64,000 nucleotides of DNA, taken from the NCBI GenBank assembly GCA_934481355.1, contig CAKSPH010000003.1:1-64000 (forward strand). Reading direction: 5' to 3'. The notes below the pieces were generated by a model, which did not search any database, was not told where the DNA came from, and worked only from the letters and a program-made list of their open reading frames with translations. Made by a program: the position numbers and the translations under genes. Source of the DNA: an uncultured Oscillospiraceae bacterium. Its GTDB lineage: Bacteria; Bacillota; Clostridia; Oscillospirales; Ruminococcaceae. Within the stretch, counting starts at the first letter, position 1, and each line of letters opens with the position of its first letter. Below, one piece after another: positions 1-7,725 of this stretch.

Positions 1-21
1 ATCCTGATCTTTGCTTTTCAT
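1..21 (-). CDS. possible start of a gene running off the left edge
   Basis: An ATG on the minus strand lies 9 bp downstream of the stop of the preceding membrane protein gene, and seven codons remain open to the window edge. There is only a weak purine-rich stretch upstream. It would be the fourth gene of the TetR operon if real. Nothing can be said about its product. Confidence 0.3.
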
Positions 22-29
22 ACCGGTTT

Positions 30-485
30 TCAGAGGTTCCCTTCAGTATGTCCCTGTGGGTTGGCACCCTTGATAAAATTCACCCAGAACAAAATGCCAG
101 CGGAACCCAGGGCGCAGCCAAGCCCCGTATAGAATACTGCAATAAAGACTTCAGGCGCCAGTCCGGAATTTCTGAGCCATATACCGCCGCTCATCATGAA
201 CGCCATAATGAGATAGGATTTCAGGTCGAAAAAGTTCCAGACGGGTCTTGTTTCCTGGGGATATGAGCGTATCCTTTTCGTATGCCTGACGCTCATCCGG
301 TAGAACATAAACCCGAACACACAGAATACCACAATCGACAGCAGTATGTGTAATGCCGAGATCTCATCAAGCCTGATATAAGATAACACTCCAAGGCGTG
401 CAACGTTGAATCCCGCCGCCAGCCACACGCACCCGGCAATTGCCAGCAGCGCGCGTTTTTTTACATGGTAGAAAGGACGATTCAC
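30..485 (-). CDS. small multi-pass membrane protein, unknown function
   Basis: This 151-residue protein has about four hydrophobic stretches (roughly residues 12-32, 42-62, 90-107 and 113-138) separated by short basic loops, so it is probably an integral membrane protein. I do not recognise a family. The start is a GTG that overlaps the stop of the upstream gene (GTGA), with a GAGG-type ribosome site just before it, which implies translational coupling. It is the distal known gene of a TetR-led operon, so its expression is probably controlled by that repressor. Function unknown; transport or envelope stress are only guesses. Confidence 0.7.
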   Translation of the reverse strand: MNRPFYHVKKRALLAIAGCVWLAAGFNVARLGVLSYIRLDEISALHILLSIVVFCVFGFMFYRMSVRHTKRIRSYPQETRPVWNFFDLKSYLIMAFMMSGGIWLRNSGLAPEVFIAVFYTGLGCALGSAGILFWVNFIKGANPQGHTEGNL

Positions 486-1168
486 CTGTCTGCCTCGCTT
501 TCTTTTCTATCGGCATTCCTCATGGAGTTGAACCCTATCAGTACAGTCCAGACGTAGGCGCAGGTCTTGGGGATCATCAGCATACCGATCAGCGGAACTG
601 CGTCCGCCCAGAGCACCACCGGAATGTAGAATCCGAAACTGAGCACTATTGTGAGCCACAGAAACCGGAATTCACGGTCGCCGTTCTGCCTGGCGCTTCT
701 GAATGTCAGAATTATTATCAGCAAACCGAGGAGCGCAAACGGAATATTGCGGATGATGCCCCAGAAAAGCGGTGCGTCGGGGCTTGTCCATTCGTTCTGC
801 GGCATAAGGCAGAGGATAACACGCAGAGCCGAAAGTCCCCATACAGCCGCCGTTATTCCGCGCTTTCCGGTGATTTTGTATCGGCAGCGCCAGACGTAGT
901 ACAGAAGCACATAGAATGCCGTCATCGTCACAGAGGTGATAAGTTTGCCGATCCCGAGGGCGGCGGTGTAGCTTTCAAGTCCGGTGGTGCACAGAGCGAC
1001 AGCCCGCGGCACCAGGTGGAACGAATCACCGGCGCCGAGCGTCACCGCCATAATTCCGTAGAGGAGATACTGTTTTCTCCACTTGCTTTTGCAGATCATG
1101 ATTACTCCGAGGGTTATCACGGTGCAAAGATAGATGATATCGAATGCGGTTTCAAATATAGCCTGCAT
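482..1168 (-). CDS. seven-helix-like membrane protein, unknown function
   Basis: A 228-residue protein made mostly of hydrophobic segments, about six or seven predicted helices (for example residues 5-24, 33-50, 68-93, 103-120 and 138-155), with a short charged C-terminus. No catalytic motif is evident and I do not recognise the family. The ATG at 1168 is preceded at good distance by AAGGAG. It follows the TetR gene by 17 bp and overlaps the next membrane protein gene by 4 bp, so the three form one operon. A TetR regulator with two small membrane proteins suggests an inducible membrane function, but no substrate can be proposed. Confidence 0.75.
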   Translation of the reverse strand: MQAIFETAFDIIYLCTVITLGVIMICKSKWRKQYLLYGIMAVTLGAGDSFHLVPRAVALCTTGLESYTAALGIGKLITSVTMTAFYVLLYYVWRCRYKITGKRGITAAVWGLSALRVILCLMPQNEWTSPDAPLFWGIIRNIPFALLGLLIIILTFRSARQNGDREFRFLWLTIVLSFGFYIPVVLWADAVPLIGMLMIPKTCAYVWTVLIGFNSMRNADRKESEADR

Positions 1169-1185
1169 AATAATTCTCCTTTTGT

Positions 1186-1743
1186 TCAGCGGTATAATAA
1201 ACGGTCAAGGATTTCAGTCAGTTCGGCGCAGTCCGGTTTGCCGTTTATTATGGAAATCGTGATGGTGTCGAGTATGTGCCCGATAAGGTTTTCCTCGCGG
1301 AATGTTTCTGAAAAAATGCTGCGGTCAACGTTTTTGTCTTTTCGCAGGGCTGCGTGGAGTTCCATGCGGATTTTACCGAAGCAGCGCTCCATCGTGCCGC
1401 GCGCCTTTCCCTTTGCCGACCCGGCGACCGATATAGCGTGCGCCGCAAAGAAATCCGGGTAATCTTTCAGTCCGCTGAGGATACGCGCATAAATCTGCGT
1501 TACATACTGCGAAAATCTGACTCCGCTGTCCGGCACACTTTTTTCAAGAATGTCCTGCCATACACTTTCTATTGCGGCAACGACCAGTTCGTCCTTGTCT
1601 GAATAGTAATTGTACAGCGTTCCCAGCGCAATTCCGCACTCCTTCGCCAGAGTCCGCATATTCAGTGCCGGAAGTCCTTTTTCAGAGACAATTTTCCGAC
1701 TGACTCTCATTATTTCCTCTCTTGATGTATTGGGTGGATTCAT
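1186..1743 (-). CDS. TetR/AcrR family transcriptional repressor
   Basis: The protein has an N-terminal TetR helix-turn-helix (about residues 5-50; the stretch LAKECGIALGTLYNYYSDK is typical) followed by a helical ligand-binding domain of about 130 residues without an obvious subfamily signature. A longer frame begins at a TTG (1758), but the ATG at 1743 has a perfect GGAGGT site 7 bp upstream, giving 185 residues, so I chose that. The gene heads an operon with two membrane proteins. A consensus promoter and a 13-bp inverted repeat lie immediately upstream, so it very likely represses itself and the operon. The inducer is unknown. Confidence 0.85.
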   Translation of the reverse strand: MNPPNTSREEIMRVSRKIVSEKGLPALNMRTLAKECGIALGTLYNYYSDKDELVVAAIESVWQDILEKSVPDSGVRFSQYVTQIYARILSGLKDYPDFFAAHAISVAGSAKGKARGTMERCFGKIRMELHAALRKDKNVDRSIFSETFREENLIGHILDTITISIINGKPDCAELTEILDRLLYR

Positions 1744-1760
1744 CAGATTTACCTCCAAAG

Positions 1761-1773
1761 TGAACGTTGTTCA
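1761..1773. promoter_or_regulatory. probable TetR operator
   Basis: TGAAC-GTT-GTTCA is a perfect inverted repeat with 5-bp arms and a 3-bp centre. It sits between the -10 box and the ribosome site of the TetR gene, around the expected transcription start, which fits autorepression. The link is inferred from position and symmetry. Confidence 0.55.
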
Positions 1774-1779
1774 TTTTGG

Positions 1780-1808
1780 ATTATATCACTTTTTTTCCGG
1801 AATGTCAA
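1780..1808 (-). promoter_or_regulatory. sigma-A promoter of the TetR operon
   Basis: On the minus strand TTGACA (1803-1808) and TATAAT (1780-1785) are separated by exactly 17 bp. Both boxes match the consensus fully. Confidence 0.85.
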
Positions 1809-1866
1809 GAGGGAATTTCTGAATTGATGATGTATAGTCACCTATGATCCTTAACACAATATGGAA

Positions 1867-1882
1867 GTTTTTTAGAGGTCGC
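1867..1882 (+). repeat. solitary GTTTTTAGAGGTNNCC end motif
   Basis: GTTTTTTAGAGGTCGCC resembles the right end of the palindromic element at 15.3 kb. It lies just left of the 175-bp inverted-repeat element, in the gap between the TetR promoter and comEA. Confidence 0.4.
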
Positions 1883-1891
1883 CGAATACTA

Positions 1892-2066
1892 AGGCAATAC
1901 CGCACAAAGATTGTGCGTGTATTGCGCAGTCAGATTTTTCGTCAGATTGTACAATGAGGACGCCGCAAGGCTGACGCCTTGCTAGAACGAATTGTGCAAG
2001 ATGACGGAAAAGATGCAAGCAAGACACGTGCAAAATCCAATAAATGGTCTTTGTGCGGTGTTGCCC
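1892..2066 (+). mobile_element. MITE-like element, copy A
   Basis: A 175-bp non-coding element whose ends, GGCAATACCGCACAAAGA and TCTTTGTGCGGTGTTGCC, form an 18-bp terminal inverted repeat with one mismatch. It is bordered on both sides by the dinucleotide TA. The interior contains further inverted repeats, including GCAAGG...CCTTGC, so the strand could fold into a long hairpin. A second copy, inverted and about 97% identical, lies at 20898-21072. TA flanks and no coding capacity fit a MITE mobilised by an IS630/Tc1-type transposase, but no transposase is present here. It ends 7 bp before the comEA promoter. Confidence 0.75.
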
Positions 2067-2072
2067 TAATAC

Positions 2073-2101
2073 TTGACACAGTATATCCGATATGATATAA
2101 T
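2073..2101 (+). promoter_or_regulatory. sigma-A promoter of comEA-like gene
   Basis: TTGACA (2073-2078), a 17-bp spacer and TATAAT (2096-2101) fit the consensus exactly. The promoter starts immediately after the right end of the MITE-like element. Confidence 0.85.
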
Positions 2102-2130
2102 TAACAAAAAAGTCGAAGAAGGTCAGAATT

Positions 2131-2694
2131 ATGAAGAAACAGCACTCGGTTACTGATATATGTCTGAGTATTCTGCGTGGTGGATTATGTCTGGCAGTAG
2201 CTGTTTCTGTAATAAAGTACATAATAGATACCAGCAGCAGGGACTACATAGTTATAAGCGCTCTGCCCCGGACAACGACAAGTGCGGGCACCGCTGAGTA
2301 TACTCCGGCTGTGGAATCGACCGCTCCCACGGAAACCACTGCAAAAGAATCCGGCGCAGAAGAGCCGGTGGAAATACCGGTAACGGAAATTGGCTCTTCT
2401 GTTTCAGAAGTAACATATAAGGCTGAATCTCCGCAGGAGGTGTACACTTCACACATAACGACCGTTTCCTCTGCTGCTTCAGAAAAACAAAGCGACAGTC
2501 CGGGTCTGGTAAACATCAATACCGCCAGTGCACAGCAACTAATGGAGCTGAGCGGAATTGGGGAGGTTAGAGCGGATGCGATCGTTCGGTACCGTGAGGA
2601 AAACGGTGTTTTCGGATCTATTGATGAAATTCTCAATGTGAAAGGAATCGGCGAAAAAACCTTTGAAAAAATACGCAGCCAGATAACTGTATGA
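2131..2694 (+). CDS. comEA: ComEA-like helix-hairpin-helix DNA-binding protein
   Basis: A membrane-anchored protein with one hydrophobic segment at about residues 9-32, a Thr/Ser/Glu-rich spacer (residues 45-120) that would cross the cell wall, and a C-terminal double helix-hairpin-helix domain (about 126-187). The domain shows VNINTAS, LSGIGEVRADAIV and VKGIGEKTFEKI, as in ComEA. The family binds double-stranded DNA outside the cell and passes it to the ComEC channel during natural transformation. It stands alone here, but a comEC gene is present at 49.6 kb. The start has a weak AAGG-type ribosome site. The assignment of fold is firm; a role in competence is inferred. Confidence 0.88.
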   Translation: MKKQHSVTDICLSILRGGLCLAVAVSVIKYIIDTSSRDYIVISALPRTTTSAGTAEYTPAVESTAPTETTAKESGAEEPVEIPVTEIGSSVSEVTYKAESPQEVYTSHITTVSSAASEKQSDSPGLVNINTASAQQLMELSGIGEVRADAIVRYREENGVFGSIDEILNVKGIGEKTFEKIRSQITV

Positions 2695-2804
2695 ATTTTT
2701 TGCAAATGATGTCAGGTTTTCATCCCGGCCATTGTTTTATTGACAGACGGCAGAATGGGAAATCCTGATCTCGTCTGAATTTCTTATCATCGGGAGGATA
2801 CTAT

Positions 2805-3437
2805 ATGAAAATCTTTCGTTATTCTGTTGCTGTTCTTGGTATGCTGCTATGTCTTGAAGGCTGTGCCGCCACAGTGGAAAGCAGCCGGCAGCCAGAAGCC
2901 AGCCTGACCTCGGATATGAACAATACAGCTCAGGAAAAAAATAATATAAGCGCCGCGGCTCCTTCGTCAGAACCGGAATCGCCAGAAAAAAGCGCCGGCG
3001 ATGTTCCGGATAAGTCAGCGGAGGAAAACGGCAATGGGACGGAATCGCCGTTTACCGCTGAAGCCATAATGTCAGAGGAAACGCAGGACGCTCCGGAAAC
3101 TTCGGAACCTTTCCCTGATATCAACAGTGGAAATTATTATTTTGACAGGAATGTTTGCAGATTCGTTGCCGACAAGGACGGAAATATCCTTGAGCCGGAA
3201 AACGATAATGAACCGCCGCTGAAATATGTTTATGATATGGCGGATTCACAATACATCGGTACCGGAGAGCTCCTCGGCACAAGACCTGACGCTGAACTGT
3301 ACCTGATGAGCGACGGAAATATTCTTTCAGTTTTCCCGTGTGATATTGAGCCGTATTCCGATGCCGAGGAAATGCTCTCGAAATATTCAAGGGACATGAT
3401 ATTTGAAGCGTGCTGCTTCCTGCGGGCTGACAGCTGA
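2805..3437 (+). CDS. lipoprotein of unknown function
   Basis: A 210-residue protein with a lipoprotein signal peptide (hydrophobic residues 8-17, lipobox LEGC with Cys20). An acidic, low-complexity Ser/Glu/Pro linker follows to about residue 105. The C-terminal part (about 110-210) looks folded, with Tyr-rich and acidic stretches, but shows no motif I recognise. The start is preceded by GGGAGGA. A TTGACA at 2740 exists but lacks a good -10, so it may be read from the comEA promoter. Predicted to be anchored on the outer face of the cytoplasmic membrane. Confidence 0.75.
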   Translation: MKIFRYSVAVLGMLLCLEGCAATVESSRQPEASLTSDMNNTAQEKNNISAAAPSSEPESPEKSAGDVPDKSAEENGNGTESPFTAEAIMSEETQDAPETSEPFPDINSGNYYFDRNVCRFVADKDGNILEPENDNEPPLKYVYDMADSQYIGTGELLGTRPDAELYLMSDGNILSVFPCDIEPYSDAEEMLSKYSRDMIFEACCFLRADS

Positions 3438-3454
3438 ATCATACGATCAATGCG

Positions 3455-3486
3455 AAAGCAGCTTTTTACAGAGGCTGCTTTTTTAT
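3455..3486 (+). terminator. intrinsic terminator after the lipoprotein gene
   Basis: AAAGCAGC and GCTGCTTT form an 8-bp stem around an 11-nt loop, followed by a T-rich run. Confidence 0.8.
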
Positions 3487-3507
3487 TGCCCTAAAGTGCC
3501 GTAAAGG

Positions 3508-3536
3508 TTGACATTTCCGGCGTTTGGGGGTATAAT
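3508..3536 (+). promoter_or_regulatory. sigma-A promoter of mutS2
   Basis: TTGACA (3508-3513), 17-bp spacer, TATAAT (3531-3536). Confidence 0.85.
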
Positions 3537-3589
3537 ATTTCCAAGTGTGTTATCCTATATGACCCGACAGATTGAGAAAAGGGGATAAA

Positions 3590-5974
3590 ATGAACAAATA
3601 CTACAAAAAGCTGGAGCTTGACAAGGTGCTCGAGCTTCTTGCGGAGCAGACTTACAGCGAAGCCTGCCACGACCGCGCGCTGAAGCTGAAGCCTTCGTTC
3701 GATGAGGAAGAGATGCGTTCGGAATTAAATAAAACAAACGACGCGTTCAATCTTTCCGCGAAGTTCGGAACTCCGCGCTTCCGTAAGATAAAGGATCTTT
3801 CAATGTCGCTCAGGCGGTGCAAAAGCGGCTCCGCGCTGTCTTTCCGGGAGCTGCTTGACGTTGCTGATATCCTCCGTGAAACCGGAATGCTCTGCGACTG
3901 GTTCAGCCAGTGCGAGAGCATGGAGAATTCCCTTTCCGGGTACTTCAGGGAGCTGTACCCGATAAAGCAGCTTGAACAGCGCATTTCCGAGAGCATAATC
4001 TCCGAGGAGGAGATGTCCGACGCGGCAAGCCCGGAGCTTTCCTCCATAAGGAAGCGCATAGTACGTCAGGGAATGAATATCCGCGAGCAGCTCGACAAGC
4101 TGATAAAGAGCCGCAATACGCAGAAATTCCTTCAGGAGGCCATCGTTACCATGCGTGACGGGCGCTATGTCGTCCCGGTAAAGAGCGAGTACAAGAATGA
4201 GGTCTCCGGTCTGGTGCACGACACCTCCGCCACCGGACAGACGTTCTTCATAGAGCCGATGAGCGTTGTGGAGGCTAACAATGAGATACGCGTGCTTAAA
4301 TCCCGCGAGCAGGCGGAGATAGAGCGCATAACCCGCGAACTTTCCGAGCAGGTAGGGCAGAACGCCGACAGCATAGCGAACAACTTCCGCGTGGCGCAGA
4401 TACTGGAGCTGTATTTCGCCAAGGCGAACCTCGGCGCGAAAATGCGCGGCGTGGCGGCAGATATAGTTTCCGAGCCAAGGGTCGTGCTTAAGCAGGCGCG
4501 CCACCCGCTTATAGACCCGGATTCCGTAGTGCCCATTTCCGTGGAGATAGGAGGCGCTTACGATTCCCTGATAATCACCGGACCCAACACCGGCGGTAAG
4601 ACTGTTTCCATTAAGACCGTGGGACTTCTCACGCTGATGACCATGTGCGGACTTATGATACCGGCGGGAGACGGCTCCGAGATAGGCGTTTTCGGCGGGA
4701 TATACGTTGATATCGGCGACGAGCAGAGCATTGAACAGAGCCTTTCCACATTCTCCTCCCACATGGTGAACGTTGTGAAGATACTCAGCCTTGCAGACGA
4801 CCGCAGCCTTGTGCTGATAGACGAGCTGGGCAGCGGCACCGACCCGGTAGAGGGCGCAGCGCTTGCCGTTTCAATACTCACATCTCTGAAAGAAGTCCAT
4901 GCGAAGGTGTGCGCAACGACCCATTATCAGGAGGTCAAGATGTTCGCCCTGGAGACTGACGGCGTTGAGAACGCCTCCTGCGAATTTGACGTGAACACGC
5001 TGAAGCCCACCTACCGCCTGATAGTCGGGGTACCGGGAAAGTCCAATGCATTCGCGATATCCCAGCGCCTTGGAATGCCGGAATACGTCATAGAGCGCGC
5101 CAAGGAGCTTGTCAGCACCGAAAACAAGCGCTTTGATCAGGTGGTGGACGCCCTCGAGAAATCACGCCAGGAGCTGGAAGCGCTCAAGGAGAGCGCAGCG
5201 GTATCCGAGCGCAACGCGAAGCTCACCGAAAGCGAGCTGAAGCAGAAGCTCTCCGAGCTGGAGCAGCAGAAGGAAAAGGAACTGGAATCCGCAAGACAGC
5301 GCGCTCTTTCCATCGTGGAGGAAACGCGCTTCCGTTCGAATCAGCTTCTTAACGAGCTGGAGGAGCTGAAAAAGGTCAGGGACAAGGAGGCGCTGCGTCA
5401 GGGGCTCAGCAATGCAAAGGGGCGCACAAACAGTGCCCTGAACAAAATGCAGGACGACGCAAATCCCGTTGTGGAGCGCCATATCGAGAGCTATGTACTG
5501 CCGCGTCCGCTTAAGGCAGGCGACACGGTAATGCTTGCGGACACCAAGCGCGAGGGGATCCTCATGACCGTGCCGAATATGTCCGGCGTATGCTATGTTC
5601 AGGTCGGCATGATGAAGATAAAGACCAACCAGAAGAATCTGCGGCTCATCGACAACAAGAAGAAGCAGGCGCCGCAGAAATCAGTCGGCGGCAGCGTAAA
5701 GAAGCAGGTAACATCGAACATGAAGCGCCGCGGCGGCATGGAGCTTGATATCCGCGGAATGATGTCAGACGAGGGCGTGCTTGAGGTGGAGAGATTCATT
5801 GACAGCGCGCAGCTCAGCGGAATAAGCTCAGTCGTGATAATCCACGGCAAGGGCACCGGAGCGCTCCGGGCGGCGGTCCAGCAGTCGCTGAAAACGAATC
5901 CCGCGGTAAAGAGCTACCGTCAGGGAGCCTACGGCGAGGGCGAAGCCGGAGTTACTGTGGTTGAGCTCAAATAA
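3590..5974 (+). CDS. mutS2: MutS2 family ATPase/endonuclease
   Basis: A 794-residue MutS2 protein. The MutS-like core carries Walker A GPNTGGKT at about residue 331, the STFSSHM stretch, Walker B LVLIDELGSGTD at about 406 and the ATTHYQEVK switch. A long coiled coil follows (about 510-620), and a C-terminal Smr domain (from about 718, LDIRG and HGKGTGALR). Members lack the mismatch-recognition domain of MutS; they act on branched DNA and on collided ribosomes in Firmicutes. The frame opens at a TTG (3572), but ATG 3590 has GGGG upstream and gives the usual family N-terminus. Monocistronic, with its own promoter and terminator. Confidence 0.96.
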   Translation: MNKYYKKLELDKVLELLAEQTYSEACHDRALKLKPSFDEEEMRSELNKTNDAFNLSAKFGTPRFRKIKDLSMSLRRCKSGSALSFRELLDVADILRETGMLCDWFSQCESMENSLSGYFRELYPIKQLEQRISESIISEEEMSDAASPELSSIRKRIVRQGMNIREQLDKLIKSRNTQKFLQEAIVTMRDGRYVVPVKSEYKNEVSGLVHDTSATGQTFFIEPMSVVEANNEIRVLKSREQAEIERITRELSEQVGQNADSIANNFRVAQILELYFAKANLGAKMRGVAADIVSEPRVVLKQARHPLIDPDSVVPISVEIGGAYDSLIITGPNTGGKTVSIKTVGLLTLMTMCGLMIPAGDGSEIGVFGGIYVDIGDEQSIEQSLSTFSSHMVNVVKILSLADDRSLVLIDELGSGTDPVEGAALAVSILTSLKEVHAKVCATTHYQEVKMFALETDGVENASCEFDVNTLKPTYRLIVGVPGKSNAFAISQRLGMPEYVIERAKELVSTENKRFDQVVDALEKSRQELEALKESAAVSERNAKLTESELKQKLSELEQQKEKELESARQRALSIVEETRFRSNQLLNELEELKKVRDKEALRQGLSNAKGRTNSALNKMQDDANPVVERHIESYVLPRPLKAGDTVMLADTKREGILMTVPNMSGVCYVQVGMMKIKTNQKNLRLIDNKKKQAPQKSVGGSVKKQVTSNMKRRGGMELDIRGMMSDEGVLEVERFIDSAQLSGISSVVIIHGKGTGALRAAVQQSLKTNPAVKSYRQGAYGEGEAGVTVVELK

Positions 5975-5978
5975 AAAA

Positions 5979-6007
5979 ATGGAGAGGTTCCAGCCTCTCC
6001 ATTTTTT
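5979..6007. terminator. bidirectional terminator between mutS2 and MATE gene
   Basis: ATGGAGAGG and CCTCTCCAT make a 9-bp stem flanked by an A-run on the left and a T-run on the right, so it can end transcription of both convergent genes. The stop codon of the MATE gene lies within it. Confidence 0.85.
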
Positions 6008-7403
6008 ATAACGCGTTATCCGACGCCATTTTCTCGTCATGCCGCTGGAACTGGAGCTTCATCTTTTTATAGCACCAGAAGAACAGCGGGAACAGGAAGC
6101 AGTCCGCGAGCACCCATGCGACAGGGTTTGCAAAGCACACCGCATTGAAGCCTAACACCGGCACAAGCGCCAGGGCCACGACTCCACGGCCGACCATTTC
6201 GAAAACTCCGGCGAAAATCGCGATCTGCGAGAATCCCATTCCCTGTATCAGAAACCGAACGATATTAACGAACGCCAGCGGGATATAAAGCGCTCCGTTC
6301 GTGACTAGGAACTGCTGTGCAAGGTCGAGTATCTGTTCAATATCGCCGCCGTTCGGGTCGTTCACGAAAAGTCCCGCGATGGTCCGTCCGAGGAACAGGA
6401 TTATCAGGAACCCTATTATCGAATATCCCACGCCGAGGCAGGAGCAGTCGAACAAACCGCGCTTTACGCGCTCCACCTTTCCGGCGCCGATGTTCTGACC
6501 GCCGTAGGTCGCCATGGTGCTTCCCATTGCGTCAAACGGGCAGCAGAGGAGCTGGCTCACCTTGCTTCCGGCGGTGACAGCCGCAACATAAGTGGAGCCA
6601 AGTCCGTTTACCGCAGTCTGAATGAGGATAGAGCCGATAGCTGTGATGGAGTACTGAAGCCCCATCGGGATTCCGACCCCGCACAGGCGGCCGATGTACC
6701 AGCCGTTGAACCGGAGCTCATCGCGGCTGAGGTGCAGGATATCGAACTTCTTTATCATATAGAACAGGCAGAGCACGCCGGAAACGAGCTGTGAGATTAC
6801 AGTCGCCCAGCTTGCGCCGGAAACTCCCATGTCAAGCACCTGTATCATGAACAGGTCAAGCCCGATGTTCAGCAGGCTGGAGATAATAAGAAAGTAGAGC
6901 GGCGTTTTTGAATCGCCGACCGAGCGGATAATTCCGGAGAGGATATTGTACAGGAACGTTACCGGAATGCCGAGGAATATCACGAAAATGTAGTCGTAGG
7001 CTTCCTTGAAGCAGTCGGCGGGGGTGTCCATCCATGTAAGAATGTTCGAGCAGAGAATACAGGTGGCTGTCGTGAGCACGGCGGCGAATATCAGCGATAT
7101 CCATATGGTGTTGCCGACGTATTTTCTCATCGAGTGGAGGTCCTTTGAGCCGAACATCTGCGCGACCGGAATCGCGAATCCGGTGCATACGCCCTGCACG
7201 AATCCAAGCACAAGGAAGTTTATCGAGCCGGTGGAGCCTACGCCCGCAAGCGCGTTTATTCCGAGAGTCTGACCTACTATCGCGGTATCGACCATGTTAT
7301 AGAACTGCTGGAACAGCATTCCGAGAAACAGCGGGAGCATGAATCCCAGTATCAGCTTCATCGGAGAGCCGACGGTCAGGTCTTTTGTTGAGCTTTTTGC
7401 CAT
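6006..7403 (-). CDS. MATE family multidrug/cation antiporter
   Basis: A 465-residue protein with about twelve transmembrane helices and MATE signatures: the N-terminal motif FQQFYNMVDTAIVGQ (about residues 27-41) and the paired repeat in the second half. MATE carriers export organic cations and drugs in exchange for sodium or protons. The ATG at 7403 is preceded by a purine-rich AAAGGGAAAGGA tract. It is alone on its strand, with a promoter about 90 bp upstream and a shared terminator downstream. The substrate cannot be deduced. A second, MepA-like MATE gene lies at 52.5 kb and is not a recent duplicate. Confidence 0.92.
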   Translation of the reverse strand: MAKSSTKDLTVGSPMKLILGFMLPLFLGMLFQQFYNMVDTAIVGQTLGINALAGVGSTGSINFLVLGFVQGVCTGFAIPVAQMFGSKDLHSMRKYVGNTIWISLIFAAVLTTATCILCSNILTWMDTPADCFKEAYDYIFVIFLGIPVTFLYNILSGIIRSVGDSKTPLYFLIISSLLNIGLDLFMIQVLDMGVSGASWATVISQLVSGVLCLFYMIKKFDILHLSRDELRFNGWYIGRLCGVGIPMGLQYSITAIGSILIQTAVNGLGSTYVAAVTAGSKVSQLLCCPFDAMGSTMATYGGQNIGAGKVERVKRGLFDCSCLGVGYSIIGFLIILFLGRTIAGLFVNDPNGGDIEQILDLAQQFLVTNGALYIPLAFVNIVRFLIQGMGFSQIAIFAGVFEMVGRGVVALALVPVLGFNAVCFANPVAWVLADCFLFPLFFWCYKKMKLQFQRHDEKMASDNAL

Positions 7404-7418
7404 GATTTTTTCCTTTCC

Positions 7419-7432
7419 CTTTAGAGGTTACC
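7419..7432 (+). repeat. solitary CTTTAGAGGTTACC end motif
   Basis: Matches the end of the palindromic element at 15.3 kb. It lies in the leader of the MATE gene, between promoter and start. The rest of the 320-bp gap 7404-7725 holds the two divergent promoters listed. Confidence 0.4.
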
Positions 7433-7488
7433 TTTATCAATATAGTCAGCCTTATATCAGGCTTATTTCCTTTTGAAAAACAATAGTA

Positions 7489-7517
7489 ATTATACAGTAA
7501 CGACTTTATTTATTCAA
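7489..7517 (-). promoter_or_regulatory. promoter of the MATE gene
   Basis: Minus strand TTGAAT (7512-7517), 17-bp spacer, TATAAT (7489-7494). Confidence 0.75.
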
Positions 7518-7660
7518 GTGGTGAAATGCCCAATCTTATATCCTGCGGCAGGGAATTTATATAGAATAATGCACAAAAAAACTGAAAGTGATTTGTTGTA
7601 TTTCAACATATACGCATGACTTTTGGTATATTCCGCAGAACTAATAAAGCTTCTTCTGAA

Positions 7661-7689
7661 TTGACAAATCTTTGCTGGTGTGATACAAT
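7661..7689 (+). promoter_or_regulatory. promoter of the Eis-like acetyltransferase operon
   Basis: TTGACA (7661-7666), 17-bp spacer, TACAAT (7684-7689); start codon 36 bp further on. Confidence 0.8.
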
Positions 7690-7725
7690 ATCAAAAGGGA
7701 TAAAACAGTAAAAAGGGGTATTTAT

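Noticed and set aside
440..1462. A 340-codon plus-strand reading frame opposite the first operon
   Set aside because: It is antisense to two membrane protein genes and the TetR gene, has no ribosome site, and its product is low-complexity and basic without domain features.
3800..4762. Long minus-strand frame within mutS2
   Set aside because: It mirrors the codon bias of mutS2, whose motifs are intact; no promoter or ribosome site was found.
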